Shown here piece by piece: positions 62,854 to 64,000 of a stretch of DNA of 64,000 bases. The notes beneath the pieces were generated by a model. The model worked only from the letters and a program-made list of their open reading frames with translations. It had not been told where the DNA came from and made no database searches. The stretch is from Orthonyx spaldingii. Taxonomy: Eukaryota; Chordata; Aves; Passeriformes; Orthonychidae. Made by a program: the position numbers and the translations under genes. Where the stretch lies: contig VZTJ01002531.1 of NCBI GenBank assembly GCA_013397795.1, positions 1,240,001 through 1,304,000 on the forward strand, written 5' to 3'. Position 1 is the first letter of the stretch. Each line of letters opens with the position of its first letter.

Positions 62854-64000
62854 GACCTAGTAAGTTGAGCCAGCTCAAGGATAGGTAGAGATAAAAGCTG
62901 CAGCTGACACCAGCTGTGCTGATAAGCCCAGAGAGTACGGGTAGAAGAATGAGGACAGGGAAGAAAATGGAATCTTCCCTTAGCTCAAGCTCATGCAAAA
63001 ACATCAAAATGTCACTGATGGAAAACCAAGATAAAGAGCATTAAGAAGAATTCCAGCTCAAACCAGACTAAAAGCCAAAATCAAACACGGGGATATTGGA
63101 GAAACCATCCCACCCTGGATCTTTTGAGGGTGGAAAGATCTTTACTGGGGGTAAAACCAACCACATTCACCCACAGCGGAAGGTACAGGCAGCCCCTGAG
63201 CTGCTTTGGTTGCTGCTAATCCATGGCCACAGAAATGGCAGCAGCCTTAGACAGGCGGCAAATTTATGATGGGCAGGGGAATTTGAAATTCATTTAGAAT
63301 TGTGAAATTGCATTTCATGCTCTTGGTTAGGATTTTTAATTTTAAACCTCAGGTGCATTTTGAAGTTTGCCAAACAGCACTGTGAACAACTATTTCCAAG
63401 GCACATACCGTCTTTTGCTTTGAAAACAAGTTACAGTGGATGATAAAAAGCACCAAGGCACTTTTTCAATAAGGTGTCTCAAGAAAATAGATATTTGTAA
63501 GCAACAGGAAAGTTTCAATATGATGAATACAAGTGCATTTGCAAATCCTTCCCTGGAGGACTGAATGGTTTAAAGAAATACCTTAAATTTTATTTTACCT
63601 TTAATTTAATAGTTCAAATCAAGCTGAAGACAAGAGTAGAAGCAAACAGCTGTTACCATTTGGTGGCTGCTGGGTAGCCTACACAAAATGAACCATTAGT
63701 CTTAGGTCTGTTCCTATTAGATAAATTTTCACTTTGTAAAATCACCTCTGCACCCAAACACATTCGTCAGCAACCGCAGAGTCTTCAGCATGTGAAAGCA
63801 GTGAAACACAAAAGTTATTACTGATAAATTAGCTGCTTCTTTCCTGCTAGTGCAGAAACGGGGTTGCTGCTGCTGAGCTATATTGCAGCTATGCATAACC
63901 TATTCCTAAAGCACTGGTGTTTTGTCTAGGGGCTTCTACTGCCAAGAAACACTCTTTTCCATTATTTCCCAGGGGGCCCAGATCTAAGTGTAGTAGAGGA
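59691..64000. other. Unique AT-rich DNA, no recognisable gene
   Basis: No frame with family resemblance. A/C-rich low-complexity DNA lies at 60206-60290, a T-run at 61737-61748 and a T29 run at 62825-62853 (listed separately). Nothing resembling an RNA gene or further transposon was seen. Confidence 0.5.
62825..62853. repeat. T29 homopolymer
   Basis: Twenty-nine uninterrupted T's could be the poly(A) tail of a minus-strand retrocopy. The DNA at 62854-63100 (upstream on that strand) shows no open frame with family resemblance and no AATAAA near the tail. A simple homopolymer is the safer reading. Confidence 0.85.

Noticed and set aside
1..64000. tRNA, rRNA, snRNA genes or CRISPR arrays
   Set aside because: No cloverleaf with proper A and B boxes, no rRNA-like blocks and no regularly spaced repeats with unique spacers were seen.

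Overview
The window looks like macrochromosomal DNA from a bird, probably intronic or intergenic. It is AT-rich with few repeats. The only abundant mobile-element family is CR1 (chicken repeat 1) LINE, with one ancient L2-like fragment and one possible MIR-like SINE. No Alu/B1-like SINEs, DNA transposons or intact retroviral elements were seen. The species cannot be named from this sequence, and a crocodilian or turtle is not formally excluded.

Layout. 1-31 kb: mostly unique AT-rich DNA with two CR1 3' fragments (about 6.65-7.15 and 15.34-15.71 kb), small tandem and inverted repeats, alternating purine/pyrimidine tracts near 23.3-23.6 kb, and a possible MIR at 23.7 kb. 31.4-33.9 kb is the one region with promoter character. 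It holds an assembly gap inside a poly(A) run, a motif-dense AT block, several long A/T runs, a short but strong CpG island (about 33.24-33.62 kb) with a plus-strand splice-donor-like site at 33511, and a GC-rich minisatellite. 34-64 kb: more unique DNA with an ancient CR1 (46.1-46.8 kb), a CR1 3' end (48.3-48.6 kb), an L2-like reverse-transcriptase remnant (54.4-54.7 kb) and a rearranged CR1 (58.8-59.7 kb). Two blocks (about 41.0-41.3 and 49.3-49.6 kb) read like conserved non-coding elements.

No complete protein-coding gene was found. The longest reading frame (182 codons, 33268-33816) is an R/A/P-rich product of the CpG island and the minisatellite and is probably not a protein. A few short splice-bounded open segments resemble exons (best: 35884-36060 on the minus strand). 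I could not assign any of them to a family, and their phases do not chain together, so they are low-confidence candidates.

Reading: the CpG island may be a promoter or first exon, possibly bidirectional, of a gene or long non-coding RNA whose other exons lie mostly outside the window. All six recognisable LINE fragments are on the minus strand. That fits, but does not prove, a host transcript on the plus strand. All repeat and exon calls come from reading by eye, without database search.
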